Source of the DNA: Druceiella hillmani | Lineage: Eukaryota; Arthropoda; Insecta; Lepidoptera; Hepialidae | Reading direction: 5' to 3' | DNA length: 64,000 nt | NCBI GenBank assembly: GCA_039881145.1 | Contig: JAYKKI010000037.1 | Location: 15,759,501-15,823,500, forward strand | Shown here: one piece after another, positions 1 through 12,252 of the stretch | Layout of the letters: every line of letters starts with the position of its first letter | How positions within the stretch are numbered: the stretch's first letter is position 1 | Made by a program: the position numbers and the translations under genes | The notes under the pieces: model-generated | Seen by the model: only the letters and a program-made list of their open reading frames with translations | Database searches by the model: none | What the model was told of the DNA's origin: nothing

Positions 1-755
1 TAATTTGGACCACGAATGTTTTTTAAGATATAGGAAATAAAAAGGCTAAATAAGTCAATAAATCTATGGTTCCGTACGCGCGAAATACCAAGCTATTATT
101 AAATCGGCAAAATATTTTATTTTTAGACAACTAAATAGTTTTAAAGGTTACTTTATAATAGTCTAATTAACCTTATCGCATGTCTTGTTACGCTGAGGTC
201 AATTAAAAAAAATTAAAAATTTTTTTTTAAGGTTTTCATTATACTAATTGCCCTAATGGATATCCTAATAATTTTGTTTTAGGTATGGTCATCTACCATT
301 CTAATTTTATTGCTATCGGCCATAAAATTCACTAAATTTCTCAATTTTTGGATAAAAGAATTAATTTTCGATTTGTAATACTAGGTCTTATTTTTTTCCA
401 TAGTATTCGTTGATCGCAAATATGAATTGCTATTCTGAACGTTTCATTTATCATGTGCGCCCTTGTGTTTCTTAATTAGATTTTGGAGTATACTAATGGG
501 CTTTAGGTGTATTAAAATTACTGTAATTAATTTAACCGTTATTACCTGTATATCTTAATAGCCAAATATTTTATTTATTCTTTACGCATAGATTCTTTAT
601 ATTTAAATATCTTACAAAACTCTACTATTTATTAAGAATTTAATACGTCTCAATCCGTTTATAAAATAAATATAATCAAGCTCGATTCTCTCAAGACAAT
701 AATCAAAGCATCCTATTTATATTAGAGATAAAAAACACACTTAGCGTGGCACAAC
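1..755. other. AT-rich non-coding stretch
   Basis: No open reading frame, RNA gene or repeat that I can support. The sequence is uniformly AT-rich with short A and T runs. Confidence 0.6.
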
Positions 756-830
756 AATACGGTGCAATTATTGTTGAAATATAAAAGGAATAGTAAATAT
801 TTTATAATTTAACAATAACTGCACCGTATT
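756..830. repeat. Imperfect 75-nt hairpin, 31-bp arms
   Basis: Positions 756-786 pair with 800-830 around a 13-nt loop. By eye there are two mismatches and one G-T pair in 31 positions. The outer part (AATACGGTGCA / TGCACCGTATT) pairs perfectly. The size and near-complete pairing resemble a microRNA precursor or a small fold-back element. Nothing in the sequence alone decides between these, and no transcription signal is visible. Confidence 0.6.
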
Positions 831-1658
831 ATTAAATAAATATATTGTTAAATTGTGACTATAGAAACTGATTAACCAAATCCTACCATTCACTTTGATA
901 TTGATAGAAAATATTTTTTTTAATCCTATTAATTGTAAGAACAGTAAACTTAATGGAAAGAAAAATCCATTAAAAGGTAGAAATGATTTCATCACAAAAA
1001 CTATGTACAAGCATATCTCTTACCGAAACTTGCAATGTTAAATAAGATACGTTCTTTCATTCGTAAGCTTGACGCTCTATTTCTTAGCGATGCCTATTAG
1101 CCAGGACAAAAGCTCCGTAGAGAACTTTCTTTTCATGCAGAAAAAGAAATGAAAGCCTAGGGCCTTGGGCGTCATAAGAGTGAGGTTGAGGTTGGTAAGA
1201 GTGAGGTTGAAGGTGAGGTTGGCAGAGAACCTTAGTAAAGGCGGCAATACTACCACAAGCAGAATTTATTTTTCATTACTTTTTCCCAAATGTAAACATC
1301 AGTTTATGATACGTCTGGAGTATCAGTTTATATGCGTCTGAAGTCGATATTTATAACTGAAATACTACCATGTTATCTGATCAGGTAAGTGTATCATTTT
1401 GTTCTTTTACCACCATTTTACACCAGCATTTGTAAAAAATGTACAGAGCGTTACGATAATTTATAATATTATTATAATAAGATAGTAAGGCTCATTAGTA
1501 AATATAAAAGCCAAATTTTTGCTTGTTTTATTTTATTAATATTATGTGTAAAGTATTTTTATGTATTTTTTAATTAATATGTTCATTAAAAACCAATATA
1601 TTATTTGAAAATATTTGTCATAAAATTTGGCCAACTCTTCATTAATTCATTTATTTAT
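831..1658. other. AT-rich stretch with two small tandem duplications
   Basis: Non-coding. It contains a degenerate GAGGTTGA-type tandem patch at about 1177-1222 and a 24-bp tandem duplication at about 1299-1346 (TCAGTTTA recurs at 1299 and 1323). No coding region is supported. Confidence 0.5.
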
Positions 1659-1665
1659 ACATATA

Positions 1666-1718
<53 letters not shown>

Positions 1719-1722
1719 GTAA

Positions 1723-1773
<51 letters not shown>

Positions 1774-1774
1774 C
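1659..1774. repeat. (TA)n microsatellite
   Basis: About 115 bp of nearly pure TA/AT dinucleotides interrupted by GTA and AAATAC. Apparent open frames across it (poly Ile-Tyr) are low-complexity artefacts. Confidence 0.95.
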
Positions 1775-3304
1775 CCCTGGAATTATTGTTTATCCATATA
1801 TGTTTGTATATTCGTATATTCGCGTTTTCTCTATTAAAAGTTTAAATAATAAAATTGACAGCATAAAGTGATAAAAGAGTGGAAAAATCGTAGTTAATTC
1901 CAATCTTTGACCCACGATTACATAAGGATATTATATGAAATATAATAAAACAAATTATACTGGTATTTTATGTATAGTCAATTTTGAAATTACATTTTTC
2001 GTGTATGGATATATTTAATAAAAAATTGAAGTAAACAAATCAAATAAAGAAATTCCTTTAGTCTCACATAGAGGCTTTTAACTTTATAAAGGTCTATGAA
2101 CTATATTAAAAATTAATGCGTTTTGCTCATGTTCATATATCCAGGAAACGAAATTTCGCTGTTAGCAAGTATAATTTAGAGAAAGTTTAAAATTGGCATC
2201 AAAAAATTAACTTCAGTTCATGGTACTAATCCAAATCTATCCTCAAGGAATGCTGAGTCTGGCGTATGAAGGGATATACTCAAAATAATAGAACTCGTAT
2301 ACATATTTGATCCACTGGATATAATTTAGTCGATGTTCTGCGACATGGTGTATTAAAGTAATTAGTTTATATGAATTTCACATCAAGTCCCCTTTTGAGA
2401 TATGCTTCATGTGAATCGAATATACGAGCTTTGTGACAAGAAGGTCATATTTATCTAACAACGTCAACAGGATGGTTTCCTTCCAGTTCACCTTAATCGT
2501 CTCCTATTATAATGGTAGACTGCTAAACAAATAGGCGTAAACGTAGTGTAAACATAGATGCGAATAAGGGGAAAGTTTTGGTTTTGGAAAAAAATCACTT
2601 TTGGGGAAATATTAGCACAACGGGTGGCTAAAGTTAAATTAAAGCCATGACTGGTATCACCAATTACACAGAGAGCTGCACATAGCCAAAAATACTATTT
2701 GCACGTTTGTTATGTGGGCTGCCGAGGGAATACAAATGAATATAGAAATTATTGAAAGGGACGCTGAATTTTGAAAGCAAAACACGGAAAGCAAATTGGG
2801 TAATTTTTATCAATTTTATTTACTTCCAGAATTAGTTATTCTACGGTATCCAAGCTGAATAGAATTAGAAAATTTGCAATATATCCTGGATTTTATGAAA
2901 AGAAAGAATAATGGTGGGATTTAAAATGAGATGTTAGAGAGGGTTACATTACATGTTACAACCATTTTTTGTAATTCCTAAGAACACATTTTCTACAACT
3001 AAATTTAATTCATAAACATATATTTCGTAATATTTTTCCTATGGAGCCTACAAAAAAATAGCAACAAATATCAGGGACTGGAATTAGCAGGATAGTTGCA
3101 AAGATCCAGAACGTCGATCCTTGGTATTTCGGAATTGATAATGTTAAAGTAATTGAAATTGACTGTCACAAAAGGCGGCCTGCAACTGTGCATAAAGGTT
3201 TTTTTATTGTTCTCCATATAATTTCCCGAAGAATAAACACGAAACTACGTCAAACATTGTGACTTCTTAAAAAGGAAAAAATCATCAATTTTTTCAAAAC
3301 TTTC
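1775..3304. other. AT-rich non-coding stretch
   Basis: No supportable gene. At about 3068-3290 a frame reads a short transposase-like phrase (SGTGISRIVAKI, then KRRPATVH), but it is too weak to call. Confidence 0.45.
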
Positions 3305-3622
3305 CATTCCAAATTGTTTATCTGATATCTATCTTCGAGTTATTGGCAGATGCATTATTTCGGATTGGCTGATAAATCATAATTTCTTATATAGTATTTC
3401 TTAACGTGTCATACAGTGTGCAATCTCGCACGAGTCATTAAAGAAGTAATCGATTACGATGCTAATGGGTGCACACATAAACCGAGAAAGAAGGTTATTT
3501 TATCTGCAATGTTATTAGAACAGCGGCTGTTTCCAACGACATAATCGAAGCCGTCTGCGATTTCGCAAGCAATCTTTCGACAGCGCCGTCTAGCGTTGAT
3601 ATTTACGTTGAAATAAATAATT
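3305..3622 (+). repeat. Dispersed repeat family A, copy 1
   Basis: This segment matches the reverse complement of 31903-32192 over its whole length. Shared blocks include ATTATTTCGGATTG, CAATCTCGCA, CAGCGGCTGT, GCCGTCT and GTTGAAATAAATAATT, in the same order with similar spacing. By eye the copies are clearly homologous but well diverged, with indels. No terminal inverted repeats, coding capacity or poly-A tail is obvious, so the class is unknown. A short interspersed element, a MITE or a relic of a longer transposon are all possible. Confidence 0.75.
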
Positions 3623-6600
3623 GCACGTTGGTTATGGAGCCTTTAGATGCTTATTTCCATTAATTAATATCAAATCGTCATGATTTCATCTCTTCTCCTG
3701 ATTTAAAACTTTAACTATTGAATTTAAGGTTTAGTTATAAATAAATTGGAATAAACAACATTTGTGAACAATAAACTTAATGCAATCAATCCAGTGACCG
3801 GTCATCTAAGATAGTGACTGGACCGGTACGAGATATAAGCTTATTTTGCTTGTGTGCGTAAAATTAGTTTTCCATATAATTTGAAAAATATAATAAATTT
3901 ATAATAGTTTTAAGTTAACACTCATATTTAAAACACAAGTTATATTTAGGAACATGCTAGTTTTCTCAAATAAAAATTCAACAAATTTGGAGATTTTGAA
4001 AATATTCAAATCGGTAGAAAAATTTATAATATTTAAATTAACATTTTTCAGTCTGTCCTAGATAGCAAAATTTATATCAAAATATAAACTTTAGTGTTAC
4101 CGACTCGAATATGTTAAAGACGTTGGAGAGGAGGTACAATAATCGATATTATTTATTGACACGGCATCACTTTGCAAATTTAATAAGTGTACCATTTAGC
4201 CAACTTGGAGATATTAAAAAAAATTATTTTAAAGTTTTACTAGCATATAATTACAATTTAAAACTTAATAAAATATACTTACTAAACTAACGAAACAATA
4301 AAATTATTAGCTGAGAGGATCACAGATAATAATTACAAAATGTATAACAGTATGAGGATCAATTAACCGAACACCAGCGTAAAGATAATACATATTTTCG
4401 ATTTTCCTAACAATTACTTAGTGCAAAAAGACGACAAGTGTCCGTATCAGAATATAAATTTGCATCAAAATATGTATGTATTCGTACTCAGAATATGTAT
4501 GTTACACATAGCCGTACAGATGAGATAGTGAAAGTCGAAGTTAATCAATGACTTGATGCAGGTTAGTAGAATATAAAATTCGAGGAGTTACATTTTATAT
4601 TTCATTAACTTGCTTAAAGTATTTGGTTTAATGGAATAAAAAGAGAGTTTGAATTCACAACAGTAATTTGTAAGCTGAATCATGGTGAGTTTGAGTGTTT
4701 TACGAAGGGAAACGTATATTTCTTTCGCTTTCGTAAATAAAGTGCTGTAACTATTATTAAAAACACAATTAAAAAAAAGGCATTTCTGAGCGTTAACTTA
4801 CTATAAATTGAAGAAAAGCAATACTCTCAAAAGCTTCTGATAAATTCGATGTAACTGGAATAAGTTGGATATTTTACAAAGTATAAAAGACAGTGTTTTA
4901 ACGAAAACCATGGAATATGATCTCTTCCATTTTGTGGCGTATAAATTATAAATTTAGAAAATGTATTCATAGATAGGTACATTTTTTTAAATAATTTATT
5001 CTGATCTAAACATTTTCAAAATTAATAATTTCATTTTTGATGGAGAATTCTTTATGGCGAGATGTATGATGTGAATTAAAAATGGAAAGCTAGTCTCGAT
5101 ATTTTATGTAATACTGGTATATATTCATTATTAGTTAATGCTTCGTTTGATCATGTATTTTTTTTTAATAATTGTAAAATTTTTTTGACGAAAATTAAAG
5201 TGATTATATACACAAAAACGTAAATATACAGCTATCGGCACGCGAGTCTTATTCACAGTTCAATGGTTATGTTAGCACCTTACCTGAAAAGGAAATAATA
5301 CAACTGTTCTCAGTGTAACCGAGGTATGTTTGCTACGCTCGAGAGCGGCGCAGTCACGTATCAATGTCGTACCATTACTCACTGATACCGCACGGCAGAA
5401 CCTTTGTCTTTCGTGGGCATAATTTAATAACTCTTATAAATTTCCATATCATCTCGCAGAGTGGAGCGAACTGTAGGACCTCCATCTGTAGCATTTATCG
5501 AGAAAAATGAAGCAAGTCAATCCGATTACGGGACGAATGGACCTTTTATCCGCATCTCGTTTTAACCTATTATTAGGTTAGTTTATCAAAAAATTAGAAG
5601 AAAATTCTCATACAATAAAGGTTTAACCTTTTCCCAAAGCGGAAACTTATTACTTTTAACAACGGATACACATTACAATATATCTGTTTTCCTCGTGAAA
5701 AAATTATTCCTTTATCGTACAAATCTGAAAACTACTGTAAATTAGCAGATATAATTTTTGTAATAAAATTCTATTTCAAAACAATAATCAGAAAGATTTC
5801 ATTATATAATTAGGAATATAAAAACAGTTTTATTGTGTAAACATTATTCAAAAAAGCCTTGTTTATGTAATGTTTTTATTCCTCATTTCAACAAATATAA
5901 TGTTTAATATTTTTGCATTAAAATCGCCCTTTCATTGCGTCGGATTGGTATAAAGTCGATCTTAAAGTTGAAACGCATCATTACAAAAAAAAATTTGATC
6001 GATTTTAAATTGAAAAATTATAAACGTAACAATTATTTAATTTTAAAAGACATATTCATGATATACTCACATGAGGCATCTACTTATGAAATTTCACGCA
6101 CATAGATCAAAAACTGCAGAAGCTATTAGGCTGTGATAGACAGACGGATTTAAAAAAATTCGGAAGTTTCCTCTCCCAATTGCAGATCTAAATATATTTA
6201 GAGAATATTTATCATTCTATGTTAGTCAGCAAATAAATTTGAAGCTTAAAATATAGTGTTAACTGAACCTTAACCTATCAATAGTGGATTCGTACAATTA
6301 ACAAAGAACTTCAGATGAATATAAAAAAAAAATTGAGCTATCCTGTTTTTAAATTTCTTCCAGACTTCTTTTGAAGAATATCTTCAGAACAGCACATAAT
6401 GCTGGGCTGTTGTACAGAACAGGTCCATGATATCCTAAAGAAAGCGCAGCAGGTCGGTATGATAGCGGATTACTCACTTACTTCATTACCTGATTACTAA
6501 GCTTCAAATGGGAAAATAATCAAAGTGTCGTAAATTTTACCAAGTGAACTCTGTAAACTGTTCTCTCGTCGAATTGGTGATTCCTTGTTAGCTACGCTGC

Positions 6601-7586
6601 TCGACGTTTATTAAAGGCACAAGAACGTGTAAAATATGCCGGATAAAAGTCGGATAATATCGGTGACAATAGTATACAAACGGGGTAGTGGCGGTACTTC
6701 CGGATATAGAATATATAAGTGAAAGCTAACTATTGTGACGAATGTTAGTTTGTTTTATCGTTTAATCCAATAAAACTTCGGACAACAATAATTTAAAACT
6801 GACGTAACCAAAAATATTAATGTAATTTTTGAACATATAATAAATTTTAAATGAAATTTTTAACAACTAAGAATGTATCTTATATAAATCACTTAAACGC
6901 GGCACTGTCCACTGCTTTGTGAAATTGCCTGCGATGTTTCCATATCAAATGTTTACTTTAAAGTAATGTTTATCTCGTGAAAGGCAGTTTCAAAAATTAA
7001 AAAGAGAGGAAATTTATTAAAACCCAATAAATAAAACGGGAATGAATTGTTTTTTTGACAAATCAATTGACTAGAAAATTAATTGCATGCCTAAAAAAAT
7101 ATTGGGGAAAAATTTGCTTCACTATTTATTTTTATTTTACACTATCGATTTTTAATGGAAATCTTCTTTTATTTGGATCTTATAAAAATATTTCAATACT
7201 ATATGTGATTGATTGTAAATGGACAATCAAGTTTTAGAACAATGATAACAGACAATTTATATTAATTTTACATTGGTAATTTCCCTATCCGCATTTTTAA
7301 GGGAAAATGTATTTGGTATTTAATTATGTGTAATGTATGGAAACCCACATATTATTACTTAAACATATTCAATCATGTCTTTTTTCCGCTATAAATGATC
7401 TTTAAAACTAGATTTACACCATATTAAATTCTTTTAAGAAACGATTGTTGTCGCTATTTATAAACAGGTGTGGTAAAATAATCTACGTAATCTTTACTGA
7501 GTAATTTGCAATGAAATATTCCTAATAATGCTTTTGTAAGTTATTTTCGTAAGTCAATAAAATGACTTAACGTGGGTGTTGTGTAC
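3623..7586. other. AT-rich non-coding desert
   Basis: No gene supported. A slightly more GC-rich patch lies at about 5220-5560 and another at about 6590-6720, neither with a recognisable protein or RNA. A small hairpin TAAGTCA / TGACTTA lies at about 7552-7571. Confidence 0.5.
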
Positions 7587-7714
7587 TCTTCAGGTGGGCA
7601 ATTTCTAAAGATATCTTTAGAAATTGCCCAACTGAAGAAGTTGTAATACAACGAAACCTAGGTGGTTGTTAACAATTTAAATAAAGTAGAAATAATAAAA
7701 GAAAGAAAACGTAG
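7587..7714 (+). repeat. Solitary hammerhead-ribozyme relic of a Penelope-like element, with 52-bp palindrome
   Basis: The plus strand contains CTGAAGA (7632-7638), the helix II hairpin GTTGT-AAT-ACAAC, GAAA and CCTAGGT in the order found in the intact ribozymes of the PLE at 55 and 58 kb. Weaker similarity then continues to about 7714 (AGTAGAAATAATA, ACGTAGT). The cleavage triplet is GTG instead of GTC, so self-cleavage is unlikely. The 5' half is duplicated in inverted orientation: 7587-7638 is a 52-bp palindrome centred on GATATC with one mismatched pair. The left arm keeps the ancestral CCCACCTGAAGA (minus strand), while the right arm has CCCAACTGAAGA. Confidence 0.8.
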
Positions 7715-8240
7715 TGCAACGTATATATTTAATGGCTTTATAAGGTATAAATATTCATTTCAGATACAATGGTTTTAAGTACCACCCCCTTAAGCCCCTC
7801 TGCAAAACTACGTATGGACAAAATTATGTAAACCAAAGCATTGTATTACTTCGCTTGAATTACGCTAGTGTCCTGTGTACTTTTAATGATTATTGATTGA
7901 ATTAAGTAAATAAGCACATGCCAATTTTAAATTTGACTCACTATTAATAATCATTTTAATTATGGTATTCTTAATACCATCAAAAAACAATTTATGTTCT
8001 TCTAACTTCAGCATGTCCGTCTCTGTTTTCTATCGGAAATTTAGTTATTCCTAGTGAATCATAACCTTATGGTTGTAATTTTATTTAGCTCGTAAATTAT
8101 TTTCAATTAACGATTTAGTATTCACGAGTGTATTCATGAAGTGAAAATTGAAACTAAGATCCACGTATTTATCATGTGGAAGAATCTTCAGTAAGATTAA
8201 TTTGTCTTAAATTTTGTCGCAAAATAAACGTTTCAAAAAT
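7715..8240. other. AT-rich non-coding stretch
   Basis: Nothing recognisable apart from homopolymer-rich AT sequence. Confidence 0.5.
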
Positions 8241-8290
8241 ATAAATATCTTTATTTTCAAATCTCTGGAATTGAAAATAAAGATATTTAT
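8241..8290. repeat. Perfect 20-bp inverted repeat, 10-nt loop
   Basis: ATAAATATCTTTATTTTCAA (8241-8260) is followed after 10 nt by its exact reverse complement (8271-8290). Twenty consecutive matches exceed what base composition readily gives, even at this AT content, because the arms include G and C at matching places. Confidence 0.85.
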
Positions 8291-9942
8291 ACACACAGCT
8301 TCCGTACTTTAATAAATATAATTAATTTATCCTCCAAGAGCATCTAACATGATTTCTATATATAATTTAAGATTTGTAATTATAAGAAATACACTTGAGC
8401 AAAACCCCACACAGACCATTCTTTGGTGTTTAAAACTTTGTTAATATTTAATTAGTTACTGTTCTGCTAAATTTAAACTATTCATAAACTATTAATAAAC
8501 CTCAATATCTATTTCTATTTCCGCTGAAGTAGCCTATATTTAATCGAAACGTATTTCGTATGAATCTATAAATAGCTCATTTGATCTTCGTTTTTTACTA
8601 AGAGTCACCATCAACAAAAAGTTTAACAAGAGCTAAACTTGTGTTAACATGGTGTTAACATTGATTTAATTATTTGACAAAATTGTGTAAACATCATTTA
8701 ATCGCTAAAAGTAAACTGTGAAATGGCTCAAAGCGAACCCGGAAAATAAATTCATTGGATGTAGTGCAGTGCATACTTAAATTCGACGATCGTACGTGCC
8801 CCAGAATGATTGAGTTTAATGATATTTTTATCCAAGCTTTACGCTTTTTTGTGAGAAACGGTCTTATATTTTGTTTCGAACTAAGTTTCTTAGAAAGTGT
8901 AAATTAAATGGAACCAATTGTATTATCGGCATCTGATACGAACATTTAGAAGGAAAAAACTTGATGGATTCTCTTTTATAATTTCTTCTTATTCCATTTC
9001 GGCGTCTTTTAATATGTGATTATGGAACTGGGATTCTAAAAGACTGATCCACCAAGTGACCTCACTAGCTTACTTAATCGATATAGGTCTTCATATGCAG
9101 TGTCAATTGTCAATGCTATGGCTTTATCCTGCCCTATTTCATTAAATTTTCGATGTAAAATTTGAGAAAATAGGTCTTTCCCTCTTTTCCTGCCATTATA
9201 TATTTTTTTTGGTACTTATATTTGCATGCCATATGATTATTATTTCAGTAAATTAATACAATTTCAACGTAACTATATTACATACGGAATAACTTAATTT
9301 TGGACGAATTAATGGATAGTAAAATTCAATGATGCCGTTTACATTAACTTTTCTATTCTATATAAATACACGTGTATATCACATGCCATGTCTGACAAAG
9401 AATCGTTTAGATACCAATTTATTTCATTCTATAACATAATATCTTTTCCCGTTACGGTATTTACCTTTTTGTTTTTTTTTAAATAAATTCGCAATAAAAT
9501 ACGTATATTACAGTAATTGCAGATGTCAGCTAAGTATATTGACGAAAATAGTTTTGTGGTAGAAGTAGTGTTCTTTCTAATATTTTCTTCTAATGTTAAA
9601 CCAGTACAATAATTCGAAGTGGGAACAGCCCAAAGGTTTTTTTCTGTATTATTCTTAAATCACAGCTACTAACAGGATCTCTTGGCTTGTTTGATTATAG
9701 AAGAGTTAAAGCCTAAAGCGAAATACTAAATAGAGAAATCAGTTATTTATCCTGGCATCTGCCACTCGAGTTTTTAGGTAGACTATACAGATATGATGTC
9801 GCAACTTAATTATAACTTTATACCACTTTGAGTTTTTATAGTCCTTAAATTCCAAAAATACTCCATTTTAAAAGTATTAACATTTCTTACAAAAAACATT
9901 TCTTTTCTAAAGCGTTTACAAACAAAATTTAGTTTTTACTGA
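8291..9942. other. AT-rich non-coding desert
   Basis: No gene, RNA or repeat family supported in either strand. Confidence 0.5.
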
Positions 9943-9944
9943 CG

Positions 9945-9986
<42 letters not shown>

Positions 9987-9991
9987 TATAC

Positions 9992-10025
<34 letters not shown>

Positions 10026-10047
10026 GTACATATGTATATATGTATAA
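9943..10047. repeat. (TA)n microsatellite with CATATATA interruptions
   Basis: About 105 bp of TA dinucleotides with periodic CATATA and GTACATATG interruptions. Confidence 0.95.
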
Positions 10048-12090
10048 GTTATATATTACATTTATTTTACCTAAAAACCTCCTTTTGAATTATTAATTTA
10101 ATGTACACGTAAAATTCGTAATAAACAACATATCTAGTATATATAGATTCCTGGAAGAAACTTAATCTAAATTTCATTTTCTATGTAACACAGTTCTTTT
10201 CTAGTACAAACTTAATACGAGGTAATTTTGGTATACAACGTTATTTACATATGGCATAAGTAAAACCGTCAAATGTTCTATTTAGTTGGCTTACTTACTT
10301 ACGCCACATGGGAAAAATAAATATTAATTAATTAAAGAGATTGGTAAATGCACTAAAATATAGAATCGTATGTGCTACTCCACAAAAAAAAGTATCAAAG
10401 AAAATAGAGTTTGTGTGAAGATGGCGTAGCCGTATCGTGGATGTATATATAGATTGTTAATGTTAACCAACTTTATCCATCTACAATGTTGCCCATAATC
10501 TAACCATTTTGGTGACATGACAACACAATCTGCAGTAGATCATTCTTTATTTCTTTATGAGATTTCTTTCTGATTGCGTGCGGGAAACTCTTTGTAAATG
10601 ATATTTTAGTGACCAATCCTTTCGCTAGACGAAACACAAACGACTTTGACATGCAAATTATCAGATCGTATGACCAAATTACTCAGTTTTTTCCGTAATC
10701 ATAGTGAATTAATGAAAAATGGCGCATTAAGTGGCTGTTAGTTAGATTAAAAAATATTCATTTATTCCGTAAAGATCTTAAATTAAAAAATCTTTGAGAG
10801 CGAGCGATACGAGGAACCAATTTTGACAGCTTCTAAGCTATCAATGTTAGTTGGTGAACATTTTTACAATAAAGCCATATTTGTTCTCCTTGCGTTTCAA
10901 CACGGAAACAATTTGAATTTTTTTTTTGTAAAAAGGGAAAAATCTTAAATTGAACTTAATTATTAACTTACTTTCACTAAAACCAATCTCGTATCAAATC
11001 ATGCGAACAGTAGAAAAGTAAAATTATTTTTCCATTTTATTACTGAAATGAAATAATACAATAAAATATTTTTAAATAAATCTGATGTGATTTTTCCTTA
11101 GAGTTTCTGGCTTCCTATAAAGTTTTCTTTCAATTGAGCTCAGCAATCCAAACAAATGCAAAATATATATCTAAGAAAAGGCGATGTCCTGTTGGATCCA
11201 ACTGGACTACAATTTAAATGAGAGTAATTTTTTCACGTTAACCATTTATTTCTAATATCACATTAATTAGTTTTACCGAAACACGTTTTTTAGAATGAAA
11301 TTTAGAACTTTCAGTATCTAATTTCGCCGTAATCCTTAATAATTAATTATTTTCAGTTTAATTGACTTTTTCCTAGGACCATTTAAGGTTTTTCGACAGT
11401 TTATTAATAATTTATTGTAGTTTTGCAATGAATGCGAAGCGAGTTCTAATAAGACAATGCTTGTTTCAGCCTAGGAGAAATAAAATAATTTTCACGGATG
11501 TAAAATGCATATTTATTTCTCAAAGTCCTCGAATATAACATTTTAAATTTTATTTTCAGTGATGATTTATGCAATTTTTTTAATTTCATTATATATACGT
11601 ATGAGTAAAGTATCTAAATTTTTTGTTTCTATAAAATCTTCCTTTGTTATATTAAGTAAATAAGAACTTTGATGAAATAGAAACCCCTAAACATTTTTGA
11701 AAAAGTTAAATAATGTATTAATTTTGATTACGCCCATATTTTTTCAAATTTTTTTAGGCAATGTTGTTAAATTATTAGACAAATGTTAAATATAGCCTGC
11801 AATCTTGGACGGTACCAATCGAAAAGAACCAAAATACTGAGCCAGTAGCTTTACTAATTTGTAATAACAAGTCACATCGTCACGGTAGATTTTGCACGCG
11901 ATTATTGACTGGAATAAAGATCTAATAATGAAACTGAGACAATGTATAAAGATAACGTAATTTAAAAAAAAAACAAAATATACATATTTGAAAGTAGTAA
12001 CTTTAACAATAATTGATACATGAAGAAAGTTTTTTTAAATTTGATTTGCAAGTTGGATGTTACATGTATTTCGACCAAATATCGTATTTT
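10048..12090. other. AT-rich non-coding desert
   Basis: No gene, RNA gene or transposon relic could be supported. Confidence 0.5.
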
Positions 12091-12150
12091 TGTGTGTGTG
12101 CATGTGTGTATATTTGCGCGTGTGTGTGTGTGCGTGTATATGTGCGTGTA
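12091..12150. repeat. (GT)n microsatellite, interrupted
   Basis: Two GT blocks separated by CATGTGTGTATATTTGCGC and followed by GTGCGTGTA units. The overlapping short open frame is a low-complexity artefact. Confidence 0.9.
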
Positions 12151-12211
12151 TTTTGTATTTATACCATACTCAAAATTCTAAAAAAAATTGTTTTCCTAAT
12201 ATAAAAATTAT

Positions 12212-12252
12212 AATTTTACCACTAATATAAGGATTATATTAGTTGTAAAATT
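12212..12252. repeat. 19-bp inverted repeat, 3-nt loop
   Basis: 12212-12230 pairs with 12234-12252 with one mismatch (ACTAATATAA - GGA - TTATATTAGT in the centre). Confidence 0.75.

Noticed and set aside
1605..1871. 88-codon plus-strand frame
   Set aside because: Mostly Ile-Tyr repeats from the TA microsatellite.
3068..3290. Possible helix-turn-helix transposase relic
   Set aside because: Only two short phrases look transposase-like, with no conserved catalytic block. Not enough to call.
7632..7665. Active hammerhead at 7.6 kb
   Set aside because: The cleavage triplet is GUG, which hammerheads do not cut, and stem I is captured by the palindrome.
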